From Drechslerella dactyloides (lineage: Eukaryota; Ascomycota; Orbiliomycetes; Orbiliales; Orbiliaceae), in NCBI GenBank assembly GCA_020064725.1, contig JAGTWJ010000011.1, forward strand, positions 992,001 to 1,056,000: a DNA stretch of 64,000 nucleotides, given 5' to 3'. The notes beneath the pieces were generated by a model that was given only the letters and a program-made list of their open reading frames with translations, did not search any database and was not told the DNA's origin. The position numbers were made by a program, and so were the translations under genes. Below, piece after piece: positions 45,163 through 56,033 of this stretch. Position 1 is the first letter of the stretch; each line of letters opens with the position of its first letter.

Positions 45163-46805
45163 GGCTGCTAGCTGATATCGGTATCTGACTGGGACTTTCC
45201 TGTCGACTGCGATATTGTTCTAGCTTTTCCGTGGGGGTGAGGTTAACTAGACCTATTCGTAGAGAGCCTGCGACTAGGCGGTGGGATACAATTGTCGTAA
45301 TCGAGAGTGTATCGGATATCTGATGCCTGCGTGTAATCGGCTGGTAGTAATAGGAGAGAGTATTTCGGTGAATTTCAGGTCCAAACGTAATCTAGCTCAT
45401 CTAATGTCCAATCGATAGAAAAATATCCGGAGGCGTCAATTGATCGAGTCTGCGAAGTGTAAATGAATGGTTAACGTTATAGCGATATCCAGTGGCGTGT
45501 GTTGGCGGAATCCAATGACGAAAAAATGCAACGTACGTCAGCCTGATGTCTGCATCGACAACCAAACATGGCAAAAGTATCCAAGCGTATCGCATTCTAA
45601 AAAATGCTATGCCTGCGCTCGCAGCGTTTTATTGGCCCGGATCGCACAGGAAGCAGTTTTCTTGCGCATATCCAGAATGTACGCGTGTGCATGTCTACGT
45701 TTGTAGAGGTACGGACACAAGAATAGGCTATAATTACACAACCTATGACGTATGGCGGCCATTACCTCGATACTTCCTATTCCCTGACCCGGGAAAAAAG
45801 CTGGATTCGCGGATCAGGCATTAGAATGAATCTGAACCCTGAAAATGATTACCGCTGCTAGTGGCTTCGGAACCGGAACTCGCCTTCACGATCAGCGGCT
45901 TATCTCTCGAGTTTGACGACAGTGACAATGGATAGCCTTGCGCGACTCGGCTGCCCTGCATGCTTGATCGATAAACATACAAACCTCCTGCATGCTACGG
46001 ATACACAAGATCTATGGATCTGGATTACATCTACGTATACGTACCCAATCAGGATACCTGTACCACTGATGGCAGTGAATCGACCGTGACGCCGGCTGGG
46101 TCGATATTTCGCTTCCTATAAGCTTACTGTACAAGTTACAGCCGAAAGGGAAGTTTAAGTGAAACGGAAACGACAACAAGAAACTCATAAGATACCTACG
46201 GGAGGCTAGAGGGATACAGAGTAGTTACCAGGCGTAGCAATGGCGCCGGACAGTCGGGAGACAAATCGCATCGATCGCAGAAACAAAAAGGGGCCCAAAG
46301 TTCGGAAATCTTTTTGCGCCTGTTTATGCATGCACCGTTGACAAAAAAAGGGACGACGAGGAGGGTGAGCAAGCACGTGGATAGCACGGTAGGAAAGTAC
46401 ATACGACGTCAAGGAAAGGAGCAGAGGACGAACACTAGAATCGAGAAAAAAACCCGGGATCTTAACCCTCCCTTTCCATACACTAGTAGACGGACATGCG
46501 GACAATCATAAGAGAGAAAGAGAAGACAAAGGGGATAGGAGATGCCAGGGAAAGCCGACGGAAGGACTTCGCCGCGATTTACAAAAAAGATGGATACATA
46601 ACGGCGTGCAGGGCTCTTATTCGTTCGTTGCGATTCTATCCTTTCTTCAAGCACTTGCGCAAACGGCGAAGGGTAATCGTTAGGGATACGTGACTTGTTG
46701 GCGTGGAAGAGGAGGGGTTGCGTAGTCAGCGTCGCTGAGGTGGATAACTCCCATTTGTAGGAAGAAGCGCTTGGGGGCTGGTTGCAGAAGTGCAAGGGAG
46801 GGTAT
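45163..46805. other. Intergenic region, 93-residue gene to CK2 alpha
   Basis: Promoter side of the 93-residue gene and 3' flank of the kinase gene, both reverse strand. Open frames of about 100-130 codons at 46200-46800 overlap the probable 3' UTR of the kinase and have no domain. No RNA gene is seen. Confidence 0.55.
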
Positions 46806-48180
46806 CTAGGTTGTTGAGGTTGACGGGGTGGTATTGTTCTGGACAGGAGCGCCAGCTGCTTGGCCGGCTTGCGCGCGGACAGGGTTGAAGTATGGATGCT
46901 GCATTGCTTCTTTTGCGGTCAATCGCTCCTACGAGGTGTTAGTGTACAGTATACAAAGGCCCTCTCTAGGGAATTTCAACCATACCTGATGGTCGTATCT
47001 AAGAAGTTTGTCGAGAAAGTCCAGCGCGTCGTTGGAGACGAATCGCTGGTTCTCAGAGTTGACAAAATGATGCCAGCTCTTCTTCGGGAATCTCGACAAG
47101 ATATCGTCGTACTGAGCGTCCAGCTCGATATCGTACTTGTCGAGATAGTCAAACAGCTCTTCCGTGCCTAGGACCTTAGCAATCTTGACTAGCTGGTCGG
47201 AATTAGAGTTGCCGTGGAAGAAAGGTTCTTTCCGGAATATCATAGACGCAAACATTGCACCGAGCGACCACATGTCGAGGGAGTAGTCGTACTCCTGGAA
47301 GTCCACGAGGAGCTCCGGTCCTTTAAAATATCTCGAAGCCACTCGAACGTTGTATTCGGTTCCAGGATGGTAGAACTCCGCAAGGCCCCAGTCGATCAGT
47401 CGCAACTACCCAGGGTTGAGTTAGCGAGGGGCACATCTCTAGTTGGGCTGAGGGGTCGATCGATATCTCACCTTGCGCTTCTCATGATCGATCATAACGT
47501 TATGAGGCTTGACGTCCCGATGCATGATCCCCTTGCTGTGGCAGAAATCTAGCGCCTACAGATTATATTAGCATCGCGCGGTTCGGAACGGATGCAGCCG
47601 GCTCGTACCTTCAACAGCTCGAATATGTAGAATCTGACATCAAAGTCGGTGAACTTTGGATAGAGAGTCCGGAAATCGGTATTGTTGACGTACTCGAATA
47701 TCAGCGAGGGGGTCTTGCTCTATATAAGTAACGTTAGCATGATGCTAGGATCACCCAAGAGCCAGGAATTAGAGTACCTGCGAGTCTCTGACCACATCCA
47801 GCAGCGCGACAATGTTCGGCCCACCGGAGAGATTCTGGAGGATCTTGATCTCTCTCTTGATCTTCTTCTTCTTGACGGGCTTTAGAACCTTGATCACGCA
47901 TTGCTGATGATTGACAACGTTGATGCCCTCGAAGACTTCGGAGTACTTCCCGCGACCTATCCCACGACATCCCAGTCAGCGATCTGGTGCTCCAGCGGAA
48001 GTGACAGCTGCCAAACGCGACAGCCGCAGCTCCGCAAAGCGACGGGAGATCCACCATACCTATCTTCCTAACGATCTCATAGTTCTCCAACACGCCCCAG
48101 GATATGTTGACAGCGTCGTAGTCCCAATAGCTCCTCGGCATATTCGAGTTCACCTCCGCGTAAACTCGTGCCTGCGACAT
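46806..48180 (-). CDS. cka1: Casein kinase 2 catalytic subunit alpha
   Basis: Constitutively active Ser/Thr kinase that phosphorylates acidic sites, working as a tetramer with the beta subunit in nucleus and cytoplasm. Six exons: 48180-48060, 47956-47778, 47719-47609, 47555-47472, 47405-46986 and 46928-46806 (345 residues). Features: Gly-rich loop GRGKYSEVFEG (41-51), ATP-binding K63 in CVIKVLKP, the CK2-specific basic cluster KKKKIKRE, catalytic D151 in HRDVKPHN, DWG instead of DFG (D170-W-G172) and the GPELLVDFQEYDYSLDMWS activation segment. All are diagnostic of CK2 alpha. The short C-terminal tail is Ala/Gln-rich and ends with several Thr. Every intron is 53-103 bp. The fasciclin-like gene diverges 1.4 kb upstream. 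Confidence 0.98.
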
Positions 48181-49591
48181 CGTGTTGGCTGGGCCGGGAG
48201 ACGCCGTTTTGTCGGATGATGATGATTTTGGGGGTGGAAATGGCTGTGAGAGAGAATGAGAGAGACGGCGAAGAGAGCCCTGAATCAGACGCGGTGCTTT
48301 GATATTTAAGATGGGACGGACTGGAACCCGCGTGATAGGGCTCGATGCGGTTTCCCGGTACCTCTGACGGATACTCTAGCTTGAAACGAGTGTTGGCATG
48401 TGCAACGAGCTCTCCAGGGAATTGGTGAGGGCGAAGCAGCCTGAGGTTGGCGATAGGGAAGCAGTACCTGAGCAGGCGTCGGAGGATAGCACTCTCAACC
48501 GGCCGGGCGGCTGAAGGAGTCGCGATGGCAGGTGAGGGCGGAGGAATGCAGATCGCCGTGGACGGGACGGGCGTGGGCGGATGGGAGAGATTTTGGTCGC
48601 GCGGGGTTCGGGGTTATCGAGGGAGGAATGGTCAAATCCTGCTGGGCGGTCCGGGGAGGGTCTCGCGGCTTCGAGAATGACTAAGCCAGCTGTGACGGCC
48701 ACCGCTCCTGGAGAGACCGAGAGGATGAGGTTGGGGAAACCGGAGGAGGCGAGGAGCAGGAAGTTGAAGAGCCTTCCTCAGTGGACGGGCTTGCGAAAGG
48801 ACAGGCGAGGCAAGATGTTGGATGCTGGCCAATGAGTGCGGTCGTTTGGGCGATAGGCGGGCTGCAGGCGTGCTTGGGTACCACCAAAAGAGATTTTGGG
48901 AGCCGGGAGACACTCTCGAAAGTCACTTCTCGGGAAATACACGGGCAGACGAGAACCGCCGAGGCGAGATGCAATCGCTGAAGCCAATGTACTATTTTCT
49001 GGAGGATGGAATACGAAGGCCGTGATGTAAACATACATGTACTTATGAGTGCACGGCGGGATGCATACGGCGGTCAATGCTACCAAGATGGATCCTTATT
49101 GACTGCGAGTTGGGGCCAGAGAGGAGCCTTCTCTGGTGGCTGCGCTCAAAAGCCGCAGCGGACGCCAAAAGCGGATCGATCTGGTCCACTATCGCCATAG
49201 CAGCATGGGCGGGCTATCGCATCTGCGGGAGTGTGATTCGATTCCCGTTATGTAAGGCCGGACTAAGAAGTGTATCGGACACGTACGGCGATACCGTGAT
49301 CGCGGTGCATACATCCGTCCAGCGGGACATGACACTCTGCAGTACACAGTGCCTGCCAGTCTGCAGTCGGTGCCTGTGGCATGTAGCATGTAGCATGTAG
49401 ACGCCCGCCCGCAGCCGCCGGTGTGCGCTTAGTCAGCTGATCGTGGCCCTCACTTTTGCCGTGTTGCGTGTGCCAGTCAACTGAAGCCGGCGCACGACGT
49501 AATGATCTGATCTATCACCATCGCATGGCCGGGAGCACATGCACAGTCGCACGACAGCCTCCCATCGACATATAACATACGCCGTCCCGCC
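48181..49591. other. Divergent intergenic region, CK2 alpha to fasciclin gene
   Basis: Shared promoter region of two divergent genes. It is GC-rich near the kinase (48200-48700). Frames of about 100 codons occur on both strands without a domain. A run of AGCATGT copies lies at about 49380-49400. Confidence 0.55.
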
Positions 49592-50384
49592 ATGAAGCTC
49601 CGAGCACCAGCGTCGCTCCTCCTGGCGTTCTCCCTGACACTGCCCCTCGCAACCGCCCTCCTACCCGTCATCGGTTTCGGTCCCAGAAACGAGCAGGACC
49701 CGTTCGACTCGCCCGAGCTCAGAATGCAGAACCCTGAGAGTTCAAAGCCAAACAACCTGCCGTCGTCGCAGGCCGCCGGCGACGTTCCGATAGTGTCGGA
49801 TTCGCTGTCCGTGCAGCGAGAAGTCTCCATCTTTGCAGAAACCGTGCGGGGTGTCCATGTCGTGGAGGAGAGGCTCGATGACAAGAACCTCAACACCACC
49901 GTTCTGGGTGGGTGATCTTTCCCCTTGCCTTGTCCATATGGACAGACATTCGCTATGCGTATTTTCGGATTCGACAGTCCGTCAAATGGAAAGGTGACGG
50001 TCCGCGGGATCTCGATAATGCTAACACTAGCAACAATCCGTGACACGAGCAGCACCGTTAAATTCTGCCATGGCGCGTCTCCCCAGAAAACCCTGGGAGG
50101 ACCCTGACCCGGAAAACAATGTCCAGGGTGCCTTCGCCGGCCTCGACGGCGAGAAACGAGCCGCCTCAAATCTCGAGCGCTTTGCCAAGGCGCACATGAT
50201 CCCCGTGTCGCCCTTCAATGAAAACGAAAAGGTGCAGACGCTAGAGGGGACGACGGTCTGGTGGTCGACGGTGGATGGAGTTCCCAAGATCTTCCCGGGA
50301 GGCATTCCGGTGAAGGAGATCAAGCGTTCTGTTCCCAACGGGCAGGTTTGGACGATAGCTGGTGTGATAAATTACGCCAGGTAG
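49592..50384 (+). CDS. Small secreted fasciclin (FAS1) domain protein
   Basis: Two exons, 49592-49907 and 50053-50384, give 215 residues. A typical signal peptide (MKLRAPASLLLAFSLTLPLA, cleavage near residue 22) is followed by a linker and one FAS1-like fold. The first FAS1 motif, NTTVLAPLNSAMARL, is formed across the intron; the second is near the C-terminus, NGQVWTIAGVINYA. Between them is the fungal sequence LERFAKAHMIPVSPF. FAS1 domains mediate adhesion or matrix contacts; fungal single-domain members are secreted or vacuolar proteins of poorly known role. No GPI signal or TM is present after the domain. The HM...PVSP variant places it with the fungal FAS1 proteins, not with multi-domain fasciclins. 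Confidence 0.83.
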
Positions 50385-51992
50385 ACTGACGAAGCACGAA
50401 ATACTAAGGCACTAAGTGCTTGGTAACTTGCTGGATTATTGTCGAGTACTGCTCTTTTTAATTGTTTTTTCCTTCTTTCAATACTTCTGGATATATTGGT
50501 TTCATTATGGCGATATGCATACGCATCTATTGAGCAGTCTTAGCAATGGAAATACCACTGTGGAGCATTATCTTAATATATATTCTAATCACGTTTTAGC
50601 GGTACTTCTGCTTTCCCGTCGAGAGGATCCGGTAGACCAATCATTCATTGTTAGCACGATCGAATTAGGAATTGTCCGGCCATGCATGCATGCTTGCCTG
50701 CAGGCCTGCATACCTGATACATACTACTGCCTGTACAGCTGCCTCGGCCTCTACGGAGCAACAGAATTCGAAGTCTACCGAGTGCTACACTATTAGTCTT
50801 GATTAATATCAGATCAAATCCGACTAGACTTTAAAACGGAGCGATGCAGAAAATATGATACGAGAGTAGCACGGTACGGTTACCGCTAGCCACTGCTCTC
50901 TGCATGCGCTTCGTCAGGTGGCCACCGCCAAGCGGGAGCGATTTCGACGGTGGCTGTCTCCTCTGTCTCCTCCTCACCCCAGCGTATGCATGGCGGCATG
51001 CTATCTCATGCATGCGGGCTACTATCATGGTTAATGATACTTGATACGAATTACTTAACGATTAATGGGCGGCTCGCTCGCTAGTTTGCGTGCTGGCGGA
51101 TGCATCTTGCTCGACTGGGGAGATCGATGGTTGGCCGCCGGACGGAGCAAGTGAGAGAGCGAGAGCGATCGAGGGAACGAGGGGTCCGTTAACACGGATC
51201 ACGGCAGTTGCAGTTCTACGCCCTGCGTGCAGCGAGCGCTCCATCGCATGGCGATTGATTCTTTCGATTCAATGAAGCTTTGAATTTCCCCCTCACCCCG
51301 CCCGGCGGCCGTTCTCGAGCGTCTTGTATTTTGTGTTTGAGTTGAGTTTCGGCGAGACGGCCGGTTTTGCGCCCAAAACGGGCAAAGAAATAATCTGCTG
51401 CTCGAGATTTCCGAAAGCCCCAAATTCTCCTGCTGCAACCTGGCGAGAGCAGAGCAGCAACCCGGAACTGTCGGCCCTCAAACGGACGAACGCAGCAGCC
51501 TGATCATGGCTGGCGACGAGGCTGAACCGGCGGAGGATACATCGTCAAGACGTCTGATTTCTTTCGGGGCGTGTCTCTTTTCCATATAATTAAAATATCC
51601 TTTGCACCGCTGCTTTGTTGCATTCGGGTAGCCGCTGTGGAGCGAGCGACGGTGAGGGAAAAGTGTGTGTCTTGTGTGTCTGTGCAGGTGTGTTCCCTCC
51701 CCATCAGCTGCCTGCCCCCTCATCTTCTCCTCACCACGATCAGGAATTTTTGAACCATCCAAAGCTGCCCAAATAACAGGCCGAACGGCCCAATTGGAAT
51801 TTGAATCCATCGGGACAATATGCAAAAGCATTCGCTGACATGATTTCGCTTGAGCGTTGTTGTAACAGTGTGCTGTTGTCGCCACAGACCAAGAATCCGA
51901 GAATCACCAGCGTACAATAGACAGACCGTCAACTTTCATGACCCAGGCTTCGTAGCGGAGCATCGGGGCCCTTTCCTTACCATCTTTCAAGA
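50385..51992. other. Intergenic region upstream of the LSD1-like gene
   Basis: AT-rich 3' flank of the fasciclin gene (to about 50.9 kb), including CATGCATGCATG at 50681-50692, then GC-richer promoter and leader sequence of the demethylase gene. Hydrophobic forward frames at 50416-50796 reflect T-rich sequence. No gene is accepted here. Confidence 0.55.
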
Positions 51993-54900
51993 ATGCTACT
52001 GGCTGGCCGACCCTACAGGGTCCGCAAGCCGTTCAGCAGCGGATCGTCTCATGGCGGCTTCGCTCCTGAGGAAGAATTCTCTCACCATGCATTCCCTAAT
52101 GCATCGTTCGACAGCCTGGCGAGGAGGAGGCGGCAGCGACGGGGTCAGAGATTCGCCCAGGATGACCTATACCTAGACGTGAGAAAGAGGAGAGGGACAG
52201 CTTCGCTCGAGCCTCTTCGGCTGCTCTCTGCTAGCCCAGAGGATTGCCCAAGTCCTGCAAGCACAAGTGAAAGCGAGGAGACGTCTCGTGCCAGCTTGGA
52301 ACCTTCCGACAACCAGAATTTTACCTTTGCCGCTGTACCTCGCGATGGAGCCGTGCCCTATCCTTCACCGCAGACCGCCTCGACGCCTCAGATGCTCGTC
52401 GGCAAAATGCAACGTTTCTCGAGTTCGTCCGGTGTTGAGTTCGCCAACCTGCCGCCAACGCCGGATTCGCTACGGACGACGCCTGGCTTTAGTCTCGATA
52501 TCAGTAGAAAGAGGAGGGTGGTCTCGCCGGAAATTCCTAGTAGCGGGGAGCATTGGGAAGAGGGTGAAGACAGGGAAGAGGAAGGAAGTGTCGATGAAGA
52601 GGAAGAGGAAGAAAGAGAAGAAATACCTATCTACGAGGATGGGCTATGGGAAGATTTAGACGACGATGGAGATGACCTCAGTTCTATCGACGACCGTTAT
52701 GACGATGAATTCGATGTACATGAGGACGAGGACGCCGACGAGAGTGATGACCTGCTGGGGATAGAGGAGGACTTTGATTCTCTCAGTAGTGCAGATGAAG
52801 TCTCGAGCGAAGGAGCATACACTCCGAAAATTCGTGCTAAACTTGAAGCTTCACCGGCGCCATCGTCACCTCTCTCCAGCCCGTCGAGCATTTCTTTCCC
52901 TTCTCCCGCTTTTTTTTCGGAGCCCACCACAGACTCGACACTTCTTCCCCCATCATCATTGCCCCTCCCGCTTCATCACGACAATCGATCCTCTTGTGCG
53001 CTCGAAGATTTTTCTTCATCAATCGCTTCTCCCCAAGACTACTTTCATCCTCCAATGGCTCGTCCCAAGAAGGTTGCTAGAAAAGCTGCAACTGCTGCTG
53101 CCGTGTCCCCGGACATGGCAAATGCATCGAGAAGCCCCCCAATCCCTTCCTCGTACACCGCCAACAGTTCCATCCCAACAGACATCACAAGGGAACAATA
53201 TGCAAAAGAATGCATCAAAGCAGCATTCAACAGCCGCCTGTCCGCATACAATCTTCACGAGGACGAATACAAGATTCTAAGCAGCTCACTCAACCAGATG
53301 CATGTGACGACCTATCTCAACATCCGGAACGGGATCCTTCGCCTCTGGCTGAAAGATACCCGGGTCCGCGTCACAAAAGCAGCGGCAGCCGGGTGCGCGA
53401 AGAACGAACGGTTCTTCGGCCTGGCAGAGGTTGCATACGACTGGCTCACTCGGTACGGATACATCAACCACGGCTGCCTCGAGCCATCCGAGGCGGTGGC
53501 AGCAAAGTGCCCCTTCTCACGCACCACCCGTCGAAAGAGGACGATTGCAATCGTCGGTGCCGGCGTGTCGGGCCTGGCGGCGGCTCGCCAGCTCGAGGCT
53601 CTCCTCGCACAAAACGGAGAGTCAGCAACCGGAGCGGACGCACCAGATATCGTGGTGTTCGAGGGGAGGAAGAGGCTCGGGGGGCGTGTCTTTTCCCGTG
53701 CCCTTTCTCCCGGCAGCAGCGACCTTCCGAACGGCCTCCCAGCAGCCATCGACGTCGGCGGGCAGATCGTGATGGGGTACGAGGGGAATCCGCTGGCTGC
53801 TCTCATCCAGCAGCAGTTGGAGATCCCCTACCATGCCATCGATGCAACCACCGCCTTCCCGCTCTACGATGTAGACGGGAAGGTGGTGGACGACGGCCGC
53901 GACCAGATGATCCAGGATATACACGACGATATCCTGGACCGGCTTGCTGTTTTCAAGAGCAAGCCGCCGGCCATCACGACTGCCCAGGGGAACTACGAGA
54001 AGATCAATTGCTGCAAAGACCCATCGGGCGACGGGGGGAAGCCGCTGGCTGTTGCCAAGCATGCAGCAGACCAGGCGGCGGGGGCGACAGCGTCGGCGAT
54101 AAAGCTGCCATCATCGAAGACGGTCAGGAAGCGGATCGGGAAGCGAAAGGCAGCCGGCCCCGCCGACGGAGCGGACCGGCGGGCCGCGAAGAAGATCAAG
54201 TTGGTGCCCAAGCAATCCAACAAGGAGGCCCTCAAGAGGCTCCACATTGAGCCTCAGCAGGTCCGCAACGAGGACGGCAACGGTAGCTTGGGGAAGTCTA
54301 TGGACGAGATGTTCCCCAGCTACGCCCAGGTTCTCGAGCCAGACGCTCGAGACCTGCGGCTTTACAGCTGGTATCACGCAAACCTCGAGTATTGCAACGC
54401 CTCGGCCGTCGACAAGCCCAGCCTGGAGAACTGGGACCAGGACGACGGAAATGAGTTCACCGGAGCTCATAGCATGATCGTTGGCGGCTACACCCAGCTG
54501 GCCAAGGGCCTCTACTCGCTGCCGTCCAAGCTCGACGTCCGCGTCAACCACCAGGTCGAGAAGGTCAGATACGACCCTCTCAACAAGGAGAAGGGCGTCA
54601 CCCTGAAATTCAAAGATGGCAGCGAGTTCTCCGCCGACAAGGTCATCATCACGCTGCCGCTCGGCGTCCTGAAGCAGCAGAGCGTGACATTCGAGCCCCC
54701 GCTCCCGGAGCCGAAGCGGTCCGCCATCGACAGGCTGGGCTTTGGCCTTCTGAACAAAGTCATCATGGTGTACGACCAGCCCTTCTGGGATGTCACCAAA
54801 GACGGCTTTGGCTGTCTCCAAAACGCAGACGGAGACGAGCACGATCTTGCAAGTTACGGAGCAAAGCGAGGTCGTTTTTACATGTGGTGGAACGCCTCGA

Positions 54901-56033
54901 AGGTTGTCGGGCGCCCTACTCTCGTTGGCCTGATGGTTGGAGAAGCTGCTGAGCAAATCGAGAACGAGCCGAACAATGTGCTCATCGAGGAGGCTACGGG
55001 GATTCTCAAGAGGTGCTTCGGTGACGACAAGGTCCCGGACGCACCCGAGGAGGTAGTGGTGACCAGATGGCGATCGGACCCCTTTGCTTGCGGGACCTAC
55101 TCGTACATCGCGGCTGGGTCTTCAGGAGCCGACTACGACACTATCGCAGAGCCGATGGACCACCAGATATTCTTCGCGGGTGAACATACAAACAGACACT
55201 ACCCCGCGACTGTCCATGGGGCGTACATCAGCGGCCTTCGAGCTGCGGGCGAAGTCACGAATGCAATCCTGGGAAATATCGGAATCCCGAAGCCTTTAAT
55301 CCATCCGCGCCCCCGTCTGGCTCCACAAGTCATCACTCGGACAGCAGCAGCGGCGACGCTTATTTCTACAATCAGAACGACCGGCATCACAAAAACAGCA
55401 GCGGCTTCGACTGTCACTGAGACCAAGTCCACCAGGAAGACAAAGATTACGACCACCGCTCCAGAGAAAGCCGTCGTCGTAAACACAAAGCCGAGACAGC
55501 GAAAGCGCAAGGCGGAAGACAAACTCGAGAAGCAAGATCCCAAGAAGGCGCGCACCGCCGCAGAGGAAGAGCAATTCCACAAGCTCGTAACGGAAAGCAT
55601 CGGACCAAAGCCACTGAAGCCGAAGAAGGCAACCGCAAACCCGTTCCTCATCTATCAAAAGACGCACTTTAGCAAAGCCAGAGACGCCGCTCATCTCGAA
55701 AAGCAGCACAGAACAGGGGACAGCGCCGCCAGGGCAGGGCGGGATGAAGTTCGCGTGGTGCTCGGAAGAATGTGGCGGGACGAGGCCGAAAATCTCAAGG
55801 CGCCGCTCATCAAGCTCTCCGATGAGAACAAACTTCACAACCGAAAGATCGATAAGAAATATAAAGAGGATCTGGCGGAATACGAGCGAAAGTACGACGA
55901 ATTCTTGAAGACGTACGGAGGCCCCATTCCGGCGTCGGTCGTGGGAAGCTCTATGCAAGCTGCCTCTGGAAACGTTACCAAAGAGATTTCAGAGGAGCTG
56001 AACACAGATGACGAGGATGTCGACATGAGTTAA
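51993..56033 (+). CDS. lsd1: LSD1-like lysine-specific histone demethylase, SWIRM/amine oxidase/HMG
   Basis: Flavin-dependent nuclear enzyme family that removes methyl groups from histone H3 lysines. One uninterrupted frame of 1346 residues. Order: disordered acidic N-terminus with long Glu/Asp runs (about 185-265), SWIRM domain (about 390-495; SAYNLHEDEY, YLNIRNGILRLW), FAD Rossmann motif IAIVGAGVSGLAAARQLEAL (about 517-536), amine-oxidase halves, and a C-terminal HMG-like region (about 1215-1310; NPFLIYQKTHF...KKYKEDLAEYERKYDEF). K894 in PLGVLKQQ corresponds to the conserved active-site lysine. Near the C-terminus of the oxidase FFAGEHTNRHYPATVHGAY carries the FAD-contact signature. The long Tower insertion of animal LSD1 is replaced by a short Lys/Arg-rich segment (about 705-750). 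This domain set is known from filamentous fungi. The start is the first ATG of the frame. Confidence 0.95.
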   Translation: MLLAGRPYRVRKPFSSGSSHGGFAPEEEFSHHAFPNASFDSLARRRRQRRGQRFAQDDLYLDVRKRRGTASLEPLRLLSASPEDCPSPASTSESEETSRASLEPSDNQNFTFAAVPRDGAVPYPSPQTASTPQMLVGKMQRFSSSSGVEFANLPPTPDSLRTTPGFSLDISRKRRVVSPEIPSSGEHWEEGEDREEEGSVDEEEEEEREEIPIYEDGLWEDLDDDGDDLSSIDDRYDDEFDVHEDEDADESDDLLGIEEDFDSLSSADEVSSEGAYTPKIRAKLEASPAPSSPLSSPSSISFPSPAFFSEPTTDSTLLPPSSLPLPLHHDNRSSCALEDFSSSIASPQDYFHPPMARPKKVARKAATAAAVSPDMANASRSPPIPSSYTANSSIPTDITREQYAKECIKAAFNSRLSAYNLHEDEYKILSSSLNQMHVTTYLNIRNGILRLWLKDTRVRVTKAAAAGCAKNERFFGLAEVAYDWLTRYGYINHGCLEPSEAVAAKCPFSRTTRRKRTIAIVGAGVSGLAAARQLEALLAQNGESATGADAPDIVVFEGRKRLGGRVFSRALSPGSSDLPNGLPAAIDVGGQIVMGYEGNPLAALIQQQLEIPYHAIDATTAFPLYDVDGKVVDDGRDQMIQDIHDDILDRLAVFKSKPPAITTAQGNYEKINCCKDPSGDGGKPLAVAKHAADQAAGATASAIKLPSSKTVRKRIGKRKAAGPADGADRRAAKKIKLVPKQSNKEALKRLHIEPQQVRNEDGNGSLGKSMDEMFPSYAQVLEPDARDLRLYSWYHANLEYCNASAVDKPSLENWDQDDGNEFTGAHSMIVGGYTQLAKGLYSLPSKLDVRVNHQVEKVRYDPLNKEKGVTLKFKDGSEFSADKVIITLPLGVLKQQSVTFEPPLPEPKRSAIDRLGFGLLNKVIMVYDQPFWDVTKDGFGCLQNADGDEHDLASYGAKRGRFYMWWNASKVVGRPTLVGLMVGEAAEQIENEPNNVLIEEATGILKRCFGDDKVPDAPEEVVVTRWRSDPFACGTYSYIAAGSSGADYDTIAEPMDHQIFFAGEHTNRHYPATVHGAYISGLRAAGEVTNAILGNIGIPKPLIHPRPRLAPQVITRTAAAATLISTIRTTGITKTAAASTVTETKSTRKTKITTTAPEKAVVVNTKPRQRKRKAEDKLEKQDPKKARTAAEEEQFHKLVTESIGPKPLKPKKATANPFLIYQKTHFSKARDAAHLEKQHRTGDSAARAGRDEVRVVLGRMWRDEAENLKAPLIKLSDENKLHNRKIDKKYKEDLAEYERKYDEFLKTYGGPIPASVVGSSMQAASGNVTKEISEELNTDDEDVDMS

